28,673 nt of DNA. Source: Ruminococcus sp. Lineage in GTDB: Bacteria > Bacillota > Clostridia > Oscillospirales > Ruminococcaceae. The stretch lies in the NCBI GenBank assembly GCA_017961625.1, contig JAGCWY010000045.1, positions 1 to 28,673 on the forward strand, given 5' to 3'. Numbering within the stretch: position 1 is the stretch's first letter; each line of letters opens with the position of its first letter. This document shows positions 6,551 to 13,892 of this stretch, in pieces. Under the pieces are notes generated by a model. The model made no database searches, had not been told where the DNA came from, and saw nothing but the letters and a program-made list of their open reading frames with translations. Both the position numbers and the translations under genes were made by a program.

Positions 6551-6578
6551 ATTATACCATACACTCAAAGCTGGCCAA
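6551..6578 (-). promoter_or_regulatory. Second extended -10 promoter toward tRNA-Leu
   Basis: Minus-strand TTGGCC (6578-6573), a 16-nt spacer and TATAAT (6556-6551), preceded by GTGTATGG. The 15 bases AGTGTATGGTATAAT are identical to those of the aroB promoter. Transcripts would run toward tRNA-Leu, about 130 nt away. The rest of 6579-6695 holds nothing identified. Confidence 0.45.
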
Positions 6579-6696
6579 GACTTATGAGCAAGTGATGTAA
6601 ATGTCGGTCTTGAAAGTTTTGGTGAGTGTGTATCGTTGTAATTGCGCAAACGTATTCATGCTTTAGGGCTACAAATAAGTTATTTTTCAAATAATT

Positions 6697-6721
6697 CAGG
6701 CTGCCTTTTGAGGGCAGCCTG
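6697..6721 (-). terminator. Terminator of the EAL gene
   Basis: CAGGCTGCC (6697-6705) and GGCAGCCTG (6713-6721) form a 9-bp stem just past the stop at 6725. On the minus strand it is followed by AATTATTTG, a weak T tract. Confidence 0.6.
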
Positions 6722-6724
6722 TTG

Positions 6725-8413
6725 TCATTTATCATAGCGGAAATCGTCCATAAGACGTGTTTCAAACTCCTTTATGGGCAGAGGCCTGTCGAAATAGAAG
6801 CCTTGAGCGAGATCGCAGTGGTTGTCCTCAAGGAGCTTAACCTGTTCCTTGGTCTCCACGCCCTCGGCGATACATTCAAGTCCCATTTCACGCCCCATAG
6901 CTACAATGTACCGGAACATGACGCTTTTCTGTTCTGGGTTATCCTTTTCGTAATCGGGAAGTAGACTTTTATCGAGTTTTAGTACGTTCCACGGTATCTC
7001 CTTGATAAGGTTGAGTGAGGAGTAGCCTATGCCGAAGTCGTCCACAGAGGTAGCTATACCTGCCTCCTGCAATCCCCTTATAATGCGCTTGAGATCCTTG
7101 AACTCTACGTCTGTAGTAGTTTCCGTTAGCTCAATCTCGATATATTCATGGGGAACATTGTGCCTGTCTATGATATCGACGATATGTTTGAGTAAATCCA
7201 TATCAGAGAGGTGGCGTCGTGATAGATTTACTGAGACCCTTACAGCTCTCATGCCTGTGTCTATCCAGCGACGTATATCACGGCAGACATTGTCAAGCAT
7301 ATAAAAATCGAGTTTGCATATATCTCTGCCCTGTTCAAGGACGGGTATGAACTCCGCTGGAGGCACGAGCCTTTCATTGTGGACCCAGCGGCAGAGAGCC
7401 TCTGCGCCGGCAACACTGCGGTCTTTTATATTTACTTTAGGTTGGTAGTAAACGAGGAACTCCTGTTTTTCTATGGATTTCTGGAAGCAAGCGGTTATCT
7501 CGTTGTTCTGCTTGCTTCTTGCGAGAAGAGCGTCATCGAAGAAGACTACGTCCTGCTTTGCTGAGCCTTTTGCAAGCTGAAAAGCCATACTCACTCTGTC
7601 CATAACGTCTGTTGGGAGTGTGAAGCTGTCCATATCAGGGATAACGTATATTCCTGCGGTGGCGGAAATAAATATACGCTCAGATCTGCTTTCGTCGTAG
7701 GTTATGCCTGTTCCGCTTAGAAGCCCGAGTACGTCGTCAAGCTTTTCCTGCTTTACAAGGGCGATGAAGTTATCACCGCCTATACGGCAGACACATTCAT
7801 CCTGACAGTCGAGGAGGTTTTCAAACATAGCTATGAATCTTTTCATTACTCTGGTGCCGTTTTCTCTGCCTATCTGCTGATTGACTATAGAGAATCGTTT
7901 AAGATTGAAGTATACCGCAGTAAAACGATCAATCATCTCCTCCTTGTAAAGCTTTCTTATCAGCGACATGAAATATCGGTGGTTATGCATATTCAGGTCT
8001 CTGTCGAAGAAAGTTAGGCGATGGGTGAGGGTAAGCAACCGCATTTTTCCAGTGACGGTACTTAGCAGCATAATGAACAGGTTTATCCTTTTTCTATCGG
8101 TATCGTCCCAGGGAGCAGTGTCGTTCATTATAAAAACGCGATATACGGCTATCTGCTCATCAGCGGTGATTATTCTTTTGTTTATGTATTCCCCAAGGCA
8201 GGGCTCTCCGCAGTTGTAATATCGGTGGACAGTGGCAAGACCGAGGTGTTCGGCGGCTTCGTTCTCGTAAGTAAGCATTTCAACCTTGCCAATCTTGAGA
8301 ACATGGCACAGATCTGTCATCGCCTCGGCAATTACGTCTGGAGAAGCTGCTTCAATATTCTGCATAAGGACAATGAACTCTTCAAGGGCAGAAATGTAAT
8401 CATTTACGGACAT
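6725..8413 (-). CDS. Degenerate GGDEF / intact EAL c-di-GMP phosphodiesterase
   Basis: This 562-residue cytoplasmic protein has an N-terminal region that may be GAF-like (about 1-130), a GGDEF domain (about 135-295) and an EAL domain (about 305-555). The GGDEF signature reads GGDNF (212-216), so cyclase activity is unlikely and the domain is probably regulatory. The EAL domain keeps its catalytic set: EAL (E338), N396 in VNLS, E431 in ELTE, D458-D459 in DDFG, K482 in LKLDK, E517 and E520 in AEGVE, and Q537 in QGF. It should hydrolyse cyclic di-GMP to pGpG. The ATG at 8413 is chosen because AGGAGGTGAG lies 4-5 nt upstream; a GTG at 8422 falls inside that ribosome binding site. No membrane span is visible. 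Confidence 0.92.
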   Translation of the reverse strand: MSVNDYISALEEFIVLMQNIEAASPDVIAEAMTDLCHVLKIGKVEMLTYENEAAEHLGLATVHRYYNCGEPCLGEYINKRIITADEQIAVYRVFIMNDTAPWDDTDRKRINLFIMLLSTVTGKMRLLTLTHRLTFFDRDLNMHNHRYFMSLIRKLYKEEMIDRFTAVYFNLKRFSIVNQQIGRENGTRVMKRFIAMFENLLDCQDECVCRIGGDNFIALVKQEKLDDVLGLLSGTGITYDESRSERIFISATAGIYVIPDMDSFTLPTDVMDRVSMAFQLAKGSAKQDVVFFDDALLARSKQNNEITACFQKSIEKQEFLVYYQPKVNIKDRSVAGAEALCRWVHNERLVPPAEFIPVLEQGRDICKLDFYMLDNVCRDIRRWIDTGMRAVRVSVNLSRRHLSDMDLLKHIVDIIDRHNVPHEYIEIELTETTTDVEFKDLKRIIRGLQEAGIATSVDDFGIGYSSLNLIKEIPWNVLKLDKSLLPDYEKDNPEQKSVMFRYIVAMGREMGLECIAEGVETKEQVKLLEDNHCDLAQGFYFDRPLPIKEFETRLMDDFRYDK

Positions 8414-8470
8414 ACGACTCACCTCCTGTCTAATCTGTTGACTGAAAGTATTATATTAAATGATACTAAC

Positions 8471-8479
8471 ATTATAACA
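8471..8479 (-). promoter_or_regulatory. Possible extended -10 promoter of the EAL gene
   Basis: Minus-strand TGTTATAAT (8479-8471) is an extended -10 element about 58 nt before the start at 8413. No good -35 box is visible. A second TATAAT lies at 8455-8450. Confidence 0.4.
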
Positions 8480-8498
8480 CATTGACTAGTAATAATGA

Positions 8499-8527
8499 TT
8501 GACATTTTGTGAACTTAGTATTAACAT
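8499..8527 (+). promoter_or_regulatory. Possible upstream promoter in the aroB leader region
   Basis: TTGACA (8499-8504), a 17-nt spacer and TAACAT (8522-8527) face aroB from 264 nt upstream. The -10 box is poor, so this is weak evidence. Confidence 0.3.
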
Positions 8528-8610
8528 CACAATGCATGGCGAATATAGTTGAAAGATGATGTGCAATATGCACGATGATTAGACTTTTGTTTTTGTGAAA
8601 CTAACAGGCG

Positions 8611-8652
8611 ATATAGAAATAATTAACAAAAACTGTAAATGGATTTCTATAT
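8611..8652. repeat. 10-bp inverted repeat upstream of the aroB promoter
   Basis: ATATAGAAAT (8611-8620) and ATTTCTATAT (8643-8652) are perfectly complementary with a 22-nt loop. A smaller hairpin GTGCA/TGCAC lies at 8561-8573. They sit in a 377-bp AT-rich intergenic stretch between the EAL gene and aroB. They could be operator sites or, if transcribed from 8499, RNA stems. No known motif was recognised. Confidence 0.5.
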
Positions 8653-8700
8653 TTGTAACAATTAAAATTCAACAGGTAAAAGTTTTAAAGCAAAAAAGTG

Positions 8701-8729
8701 TTGACAGCTTTTATAGTGTATGGTATAAT
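8701..8729 (+). promoter_or_regulatory. Consensus promoter of the aro operon
   Basis: TTGACA (8701-8706), a 17-nt spacer and TATAAT (8724-8729) match the consensus exactly, with an extended -10 (TGG before the box). It lies 62 nt before the aroB start. Confidence 0.88.
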
Positions 8730-8790
8730 TTTTCTAATGTAAAACACCGAATAGACATAGTCTTAAGGTAATTTTCCGGAGGTCGGCAGA

Positions 8791-9831
8791 ATGAAAAGGA
8801 TAAGCGTAAAAACAAGTCAACCCTACGAGGTGCTAATAGAGCGCGGTGGACTTGCAAAAAGCGGAGAATATATAGCGAAGGTCACAAGGTCGAGAAAGGC
8901 TGCGTTGATAACTGACGATATAGTTGAAAAGCTCCATTTGAAGACGGTAAAAGACTCGTTGGAGGCTGCCGGATTTGAATGCAGCGTTTTTGTTTTTCCA
9001 AACGGAGAGCAGTCAAAGTGCCTTGAAAATCTCGGCAGGATATACGATTTTCTCTGTGAGAGCAATATTACTAGATCGGATATTATCATTGCACTCGGAG
9101 GAGGAGTTGTAGGTGATATAACTGGATTTGCTGCGGCTTCTTACCTCAGGGGTGTGGATTTCGTACAGATACCTACTACTCTTCTTGCTCAGGTGGATTC
9201 CTCTGTGGGCGGCAAGACCGCAATTGATATTCCAGGAGGCAAGAACCTTGTGGGAGCCTTCAAACAGCCTGCCCTTGTTATATGCGACAGCGACGCCTTG
9301 AAAACACTGCCGCAGAAGGTGCTTGCGGAGGGAATGGGTGAGTGTATCAAGTACGGTATGATACGGGACGAAAAGCTCTTTGAGCTAATGGAGTCCCACT
9401 GCCTCGAAAATGTTGACGAGATAATGGACGAAATGGTATACTCTTGTATTGATATAAAGCGTCAGGTTGTGGAGAACGACGAATTCGATAGGGGAGAGAG
9501 AATGGTCCTGAATTTCGGCCATACTCTCGGTCATGCGATAGAGGGCTGGCATAACTATAAGGACATTGCCCACGGCGAGGGAGTTGCTGCGGGTATGTGT
9601 ATGATAACTGACAAACTCGCTGCTCATGTTTCGGAGAGACTGAAAAAATGCGTAAAAGCTTATAAACTACCTACAGGCAGTGATATCCCCATGAATGAAC
9701 TGCTACCGTTTTGTTCTAAGGACAAGAAAAACGATGCAAAGGACATAAACTACATAGTATGCAGGAAAGTAGGAAAGGGCGAGATAGTAAAGGTGCCCTT
9801 CAGTGAATTCTGCCGTCTTATGGAGGACTAA
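8791..9831 (+). CDS. aroB: 3-dehydroquinate synthase
   Basis: This 346-residue cytoplasmic enzyme converts DAHP to 3-dehydroquinate, the second step of the shikimate pathway, using NAD and a divalent metal. The NAD-binding GGGVVGD motif (103-109) is followed by the family block PTTLLAQVDSSVGGKTAID (128-146). The metal ligands E184 (GECIKYG), H244 (GHTLGH) and H261 (HGEG) are all present. Length is normal for the family. ATG 8791 is preceded by GGAGGT. It is the first gene of a four-gene operon; its stop is 2 nt before the aroA start. Confidence 0.97.
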   Translation: MKRISVKTSQPYEVLIERGGLAKSGEYIAKVTRSRKAALITDDIVEKLHLKTVKDSLEAAGFECSVFVFPNGEQSKCLENLGRIYDFLCESNITRSDIIIALGGGVVGDITGFAAASYLRGVDFVQIPTTLLAQVDSSVGGKTAIDIPGGKNLVGAFKQPALVICDSDALKTLPQKVLAEGMGECIKYGMIRDEKLFELMESHCLENVDEIMDEMVYSCIDIKRQVVENDEFDRGERMVLNFGHTLGHAIEGWHNYKDIAHGEGVAAGMCMITDKLAAHVSERLKKCVKAYKLPTGSDIPMNELLPFCSKDKKNDAKDINYIVCRKVGKGEIVKVPFSEFCRLMED

Positions 9832-9833
9832 AA

Positions 9834-11066
9834 ATGGATATTAGCATAAGACCCTCGACGCTTCGCGGAAAGCTCAGCGTTCCTGCTTCAAAAAGCTGTG
9901 CACACCGTTCAATAATATGTGCAGCGCTTGCTAATGGAGTTTCACATCTCAGTGGAGTTACCATGTCAAAGGATATCAAAGCTACTATAGGCGCTATGAC
10001 GGCTCTAGGAGCTGAATTCACAGTTAACGGCGGTGATATCACCGTAAAGGGTAGCGGCGGCAAAAAAACAGATAAATGCGTTATTGACTGCAACGAGAGC
10101 GGCTCGACGCTTCGTTTTATCATACCTGTTGCGGCAGCTGTGGGCTGTGGGACAGAATTCTACGGCAGAGGACGCCTTCCTCAGCGACCGATAGATATAT
10201 TTATCCGTGAGCTTGGCAAAAACGGCGTTAGCTTTGATTATAACAACACTATGCCATTTACCGTATCCGGTGGACTTAAAAGCGGAATATTTGAAATAGA
10301 AGGTGATGTTTCCTCACAGTTTATAACCGGACTTCTATTTGCTCTTCCGCTCATTGAAGGGGATTCCGAGATAGTTCTGACCTCGCATCTTGAATCGCGC
10401 CCATATGTTGATATAACTATAGATATGCTCCGACGTTTCGGCGTTTTTGCCGAGGAAACAGAGCGTGGCTTTCGCGTTAAGGGTGGTCAGAGCTATACTG
10501 CAAGAGACGAGAAAATAGAGGGAGATTACTCACAGGCTGCCTTCTTCTGTGTGGCGAATGCACTCGGCTCAGAGGTGGAGCTTTATAACCTTGACGAAAA
10601 CAGTGTTCAGGGAGACAAGAAAATTCTTGAAATTATCAGAGGAATGTGTTATAATGGCAATATCGGACATTACAGAGCCGACTGCTCGGATATTCCCGAC
10701 CTTGTGCCTATACTTGCTGTTCTGGGAGCCTTCGGCAGCGGAGAATCTGTTATATATAACGCTAAAAGACTTAAAATAAAAGAGAGCGATCGTCTTGAAA
10801 GCACCTCCGCGATGCTCAACGCACTGGGCGGAGACGTTACTATTACCGATGACGGACTAATTATCCGTCCCACAAATGCCATGCACGGCGGCACGGTGGA
10901 AAGCTTCGGCGATCACAGGATAGTTATGGCTGCTGCTGTTGCTGCAACCCGTATAGACGGAGAGGTCGTTATAAAGGGGGCAGAGGCAGCGGAAAAGTCA
11001 TATCCTGCTTTCTTTGACGACTACAAAATGCTCGGAGGTAAGGCTAATGTCATCAGTATGGAATAA
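9834..11066 (+). CDS. aroA: 5-enolpyruvylshikimate-3-phosphate synthase
   Basis: The 410-residue enzyme joins shikimate-3-phosphate and PEP to give EPSP. Visible family blocks are the PEP/S3P-binding ASKS (18-21) with R25, SGSTLRF (89-95), the GRGRLPQRPID segment (111-121), SSQFITGLLFALP, EGDYSQAAFF, the catalytic KESDR-type block (IKESDRLES) and DHRIVM near the end. The segment usually written GNAGT-MRP in E. coli-type enzymes reads ESGSTLRF, so the Thr and Pro positions linked elsewhere to glyphosate response differ; this seems to be a separate clostridial type. It overlaps aroC by 20 nt. Confidence 0.96.
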   Translation: MDISIRPSTLRGKLSVPASKSCAHRSIICAALANGVSHLSGVTMSKDIKATIGAMTALGAEFTVNGGDITVKGSGGKKTDKCVIDCNESGSTLRFIIPVAAAVGCGTEFYGRGRLPQRPIDIFIRELGKNGVSFDYNNTMPFTVSGGLKSGIFEIEGDVSSQFITGLLFALPLIEGDSEIVLTSHLESRPYVDITIDMLRRFGVFAEETERGFRVKGGQSYTARDEKIEGDYSQAAFFCVANALGSEVELYNLDENSVQGDKKILEIIRGMCYNGNIGHYRADCSDIPDLVPILAVLGAFGSGESVIYNAKRLKIKESDRLESTSAMLNALGGDVTITDDGLIIRPTNAMHGGTVESFGDHRIVMAAAVAATRIDGEVVIKGAEAAEKSYPAFFDDYKMLGGKANVISME

Positions 11067-12126
11067 CAGGATATCTATATCCATGTTCGGAGAAGCTCAC
11101 GGTCCTGCAATAGGCGTGACTGTGGACAATCTTCCCGCAGGGGAGTATATCGACGCCGAAGCACTTGCAGACTTTATGGCTAGAAGATACTCTGGCGGAG
11201 GTTCTCCTTCTGTTAATTCCATGCCACATATAATGTCCGGTATTTTCAAAGACCGCACTACGGGTTCGCCCTTATGTGCCTTTTTGCAGAATACTGAAAC
11301 CTCTGCTCCGCAGCACGAGGAGCTTGATAATCTTGTACGTCCGGGACACGCCGATTATACAGGCACTCTTAGGTATAAGGGCTTCAACGATGTTCGTGGC
11401 GGCGGTCATTTTTCCGACAGACTTACGGCTCCTCTCTGCTTTGCGGGAGCTGTCTGCGCTCAGATACTTGAAAGAAGAGGTATCTATACCGGAGCGCATA
11501 TACTACAGATACACAATATAAAGGATAATCCCTTTGACCCGGTAAATATTACCCGTGACGGTGTTATCAGCGTGAGAAGCAAAAAGTTCCCTGTTATCAA
11601 CGACCGCAAGGGCTGGGATATGATAGAGGATATCAACAAGGCTCATGAGGGCGGCGAATCCCTTGGCGGTGTCATTGAATGTGCTGCCGTGAATGTTCCT
11701 GCCGGTATCGGTTCTCCTGTTTTTGACGGACTTGAAAATAATATTGCTCAGTTAGTATTTGGTATCCCTGGCGTAAGGGGACTTGAGTTCGGAGCCGGCT
11801 TTACTTCTGCTAAAATGGTGGGAAGCCAGAACAATGATGAGTTCTATGTAAACGACCACGGTCACGTTCTCACAAAGACCAATAATCACGGCGGAATAAT
11901 CGGTGGTATATCCTCCGGTATGCCTATAACACTGAGAGTTGCCATGAAACCCTCGGAGTATACCGCAGGTCAGCAGGCAGCTGTGAATTACAGGGATATG
12001 ACCAGCGAGACTGTGAAGAGCGAAAAGCATATCCCCTGCACTGTTCCTGCGGCTGTTCCATGCGTGGAGGCGGCTGTGAATATAGCTTTGCTGTCAAATA
12101 TGCTGGATTACCCGAATTTCTGTTAA
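11047..12126 (+). CDS. aroC: Chorismate synthase
   Basis: This 359-residue FMN-dependent enzyme converts EPSP to chorismate. Visible are FGEAHGPAIGV near the N-terminus, the RRYSGGGSPS block, RPGHADYTG, the GGGHFSDRLTAP block, GESLGG, and the TKTNNHGG block, in the family's order. The C-terminal motif usually written RHDPC reads KHIPC, so the Asp normally found there is replaced by Ile, and the following Arg (VPRAVP) by Ala. The ATG at 11047 is chosen over 11014 because GGAGGT (11034-11039, inside aroA) lies 7 nt upstream. The overlap with aroA points to translational coupling. Confidence 0.95.
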   Translation: MSSVWNNRISISMFGEAHGPAIGVTVDNLPAGEYIDAEALADFMARRYSGGGSPSVNSMPHIMSGIFKDRTTGSPLCAFLQNTETSAPQHEELDNLVRPGHADYTGTLRYKGFNDVRGGGHFSDRLTAPLCFAGAVCAQILERRGIYTGAHILQIHNIKDNPFDPVNITRDGVISVRSKKFPVINDRKGWDMIEDINKAHEGGESLGGVIECAAVNVPAGIGSPVFDGLENNIAQLVFGIPGVRGLEFGAGFTSAKMVGSQNNDEFYVNDHGHVLTKTNNHGGIIGGISSGMPITLRVAMKPSEYTAGQQAAVNYRDMTSETVKSEKHIPCTVPAAVPCVEAAVNIALLSNMLDYPNFC

Positions 12127-12137
12127 GGTGACAAACT

Positions 12138-12731
12138 ATGGAGGACGAAAATATTATGAAAATGGTTGAGCTTGCCGATACTGAAATAAAGGACGTTCCT
12201 ACGCTTAATATACTACTCTGCTACCTCCTTTACAAAATAGACCGTCCCGTAAGTCCCGATCAGCTCTACGATATAGCTATCGGTACTGGTATAATAAACT
12301 ACTTTTACTATCAGGATTCTATAGACTATCTGCTGAAAAACGGTCTTGTGGTTTCAGAGAAGGACGAAAAGGGTAGCGAGTGCTATGTACTCGGTAAAAA
12401 GGGCAGGGAGTGCGCAAAACAGCTGAAAAACTATGCGCCTAAGTCCTACAGGGATAAGCTAGTTCATGCGGCACTGAGATACTTTGCAAGGATAAAGTAC
12501 GAGAAGGAACTGAAAATAGAGTATGAGCCTGTGGGCAATGGTTACTATATCCATGTAAGGTGTATAGATACCGGTTTTGATTTGATGGATCTCAGACTTT
12601 ATGCTCCCGATCTTACTCAGGCAAAACTTATTGGGGAGAAGATACTTCTCAATCCTGCGGGTTTCTACGGCAAAGTGATAGAGGTGGCTCTTTCAAATGA
12701 GGAGCAACCTTATGACCTCAGCGATAATTGA
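12138..12731 (+). CDS. DUF4364 family protein
   Basis: This 197-residue protein matches the clostridial DUF4364 family by its opening (LNILLCYLLYKIDRPVSPDQL), the INYFYYQDSIDYLLKNGLV helix-turn-helix-like segment and its length. The N-terminal half (about 15-85) looks like a winged helix, and the C-terminal half is mixed alpha/beta. The function is unknown; a DNA-binding role is an inference from the fold. AAGGTGA (12125-12131) overlaps the aroC stop and lies 6 nt before the ATG, so it is co-transcribed with the aro genes and may regulate or merely travel with them. Confidence 0.82.
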   Translation: MEDENIMKMVELADTEIKDVPTLNILLCYLLYKIDRPVSPDQLYDIAIGTGIINYFYYQDSIDYLLKNGLVVSEKDEKGSECYVLGKKGRECAKQLKNYAPKSYRDKLVHAALRYFARIKYEKELKIEYEPVGNGYYIHVRCIDTGFDLMDLRLYAPDLTQAKLIGEKILLNPAGFYGKVIEVALSNEEQPYDLSDN

Positions 12732-12738
12732 CGACATA

Positions 12739-12768
12739 AGGAGCTGTTGCGACAGCTCCTTTATTATA
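12739..12768 (+). terminator. Terminator of the aro operon
   Basis: AGGAGCTGT (12739-12747), loop TGCG and ACAGCTCCT (12752-12760) are followed by TTATTATAAT, 7 nt after the DUF4364 stop. Confidence 0.85.
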
Positions 12769-12817
12769 ATAAGCACTTTTTTACAGATATAATGCATAAT
12801 GTAACAGGGAGAAAGAT

Positions 12818-13669
12818 ATGAAACACGGACTGGTTATGCAGGGCGGCGCTATGCGCGGACTTTTTACCGCTGGCGTTATTGACGTCCTTATGGAAAACAA
12901 CATAGTATTTGATGCGGCTGTGGGAGTTTCGGCAGGAGCTGCCTTCGGCTGCAATTATAAATCGCGACAGATACGCAGGGCGATACGATACAATACAAGA
13001 TTTTGCAGGGACAAGCGCTATTGCAGTGCATGGTCGCTAATAAGGACAGGAGATATGTTTGGTGCGGAGTTCTGTTATCATACCCTGCCGGAAAAGCTTG
13101 ATATATTCGATAAAGACGCCTTCAACGCTTCGCCTATGGATTTTTGGGTGGTGTGTACCGATATTACGACAGGTAAGGCGATATACCATAAGTGCGGAGA
13201 TATCTGCTACGATGAGCTTGAATGGATAAGGGCTTCTGCTTCTTTGCCTTTAGCTGCAAGGGTAGTAGAGGTGGGAGGACACAGGATGCTAGACGGCGGT
13301 ATAGCCGATGTGCTTCCTCTCAGGTTCATGGAGAGCAGAGGTTGCGAAAGGAACGTGGTGATACTCACTCAACCTCGTGATTATGTGAAACAGCCGACGA
13401 GCATGATGAAGCTCATAAAGGTCAGGTACCGCAAATATCCCGAGCTGATAAAGGCTATAGGCAATTATCATAAGCTCTATAACAGTGAGACAAAGTACAT
13501 ATTCAATGCTGAAAAGGAGGGGAGAGCCTTCGTTATTGCTCCTACGGAGAAGTTACCGGTTGGGCATATTGAGCATGATCCCGATATCATGAGGGAAGCC
13601 TATCGTATTGGCAGACGTGTTGCAAATGAAAATCTTGAATCCCTCCAGAGCTTTCTTGCAGAAAAATAA
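12818..13669 (+). CDS. Patatin-like phospholipase
   Basis: The 283-residue protein carries the patatin set: the oxyanion segment QGGAMRG (8-14), the nucleophile elbow GVSAG with S38, and the DGG motif with D159 that completes the Ser-Asp dyad. It resembles the YjjU/RssA-like bacterial patatins, which are cytoplasmic or membrane-peripheral acyl hydrolases. The physiological substrate is unknown. GGGAG lies 7-9 nt before ATG 12818. A TATAAT at 12788-12793 may be its -10 box, though no good -35 is seen. It is separated from the aro operon by a terminator. Confidence 0.88.
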   Translation: MKHGLVMQGGAMRGLFTAGVIDVLMENNIVFDAAVGVSAGAAFGCNYKSRQIRRAIRYNTRFCRDKRYCSAWSLIRTGDMFGAEFCYHTLPEKLDIFDKDAFNASPMDFWVVCTDITTGKAIYHKCGDICYDELEWIRASASLPLAARVVEVGGHRMLDGGIADVLPLRFMESRGCERNVVILTQPRDYVKQPTSMMKLIKVRYRKYPELIKAIGNYHKLYNSETKYIFNAEKEGRAFVIAPTEKLPVGHIEHDPDIMREAYRIGRRVANENLESLQSFLAEK

Positions 13670-13702
13670 AATGGCAAGTAATTGGATAATTGGGAACTGT
13701 CA

Positions 13703-13815
13703 GGCGTTTGCGTAATTGCCCGAAACTACAAATACAAACTCTGTCAAGACCGCCATTTATGGCGCTTGTCTTGACAGTATTTGGGTTTACGGTATAATAA
13801 GCAATTGCTAACGCC
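13703..13815. repeat. 113-bp imperfect palindrome
   Basis: The ends GGCGTT (13703-13708) and AACGCC (13810-13815) are complementary, as are AATTGC (13714-13719) and GCAATT (13801-13806). The core has CTGTCAAGAC (13741-13750) with GTCTTGACAG (13768-13777) and CGCCAT (13751-13756) with ATGGCG (13759-13764). Intermediate segments pair partly. The whole can fold back on itself. No clear target-site duplication was seen. It may be a MITE-like element, a repeat-type hairpin or the patatin terminator. Confidence 0.7.
13771..13798 (+). promoter_or_regulatory. Promoter embedded in the right arm of the palindrome
   Basis: TTGACA (13771-13776), a 16-nt spacer and TATAAT (13793-13798). The -35 box is part of the right stem arm. 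No plus-strand gene follows before the terminator at 13861-13892. Confidence 0.6.
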
Positions 13816-13892
13816 TTATGCACAATAAACCAGCAAGATATTTATATATACGAATTTTAAAGACCTGTTCGGCTGTGAACAGGTCTTTTTTC
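13805..13892 (+). ncRNA. Candidate small RNA (~85 nt)
   Basis: A promoter with consensus boxes (13771-13798) is followed about 60 nt later by an intrinsic terminator ending in TTTTTT. No credible open frame lies between; an ATG at 13819 reads through the terminator into bioY antisense. The 3' end is directly adjacent to, and convergent with, bioY, so antisense effects on bioY mRNA are possible. This rests on promoter and terminator pattern only. Confidence 0.4.
13861..13892. terminator. Terminator between the palindrome region and bioY
   Basis: AGACCTGTTC (13861-13870), loop GGCTGT and GAACAGGTCT (13877-13886) with TTTTTT on the plus strand. The A/T flanks let it work also for bioY on the minus strand. 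Confidence 0.85.
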
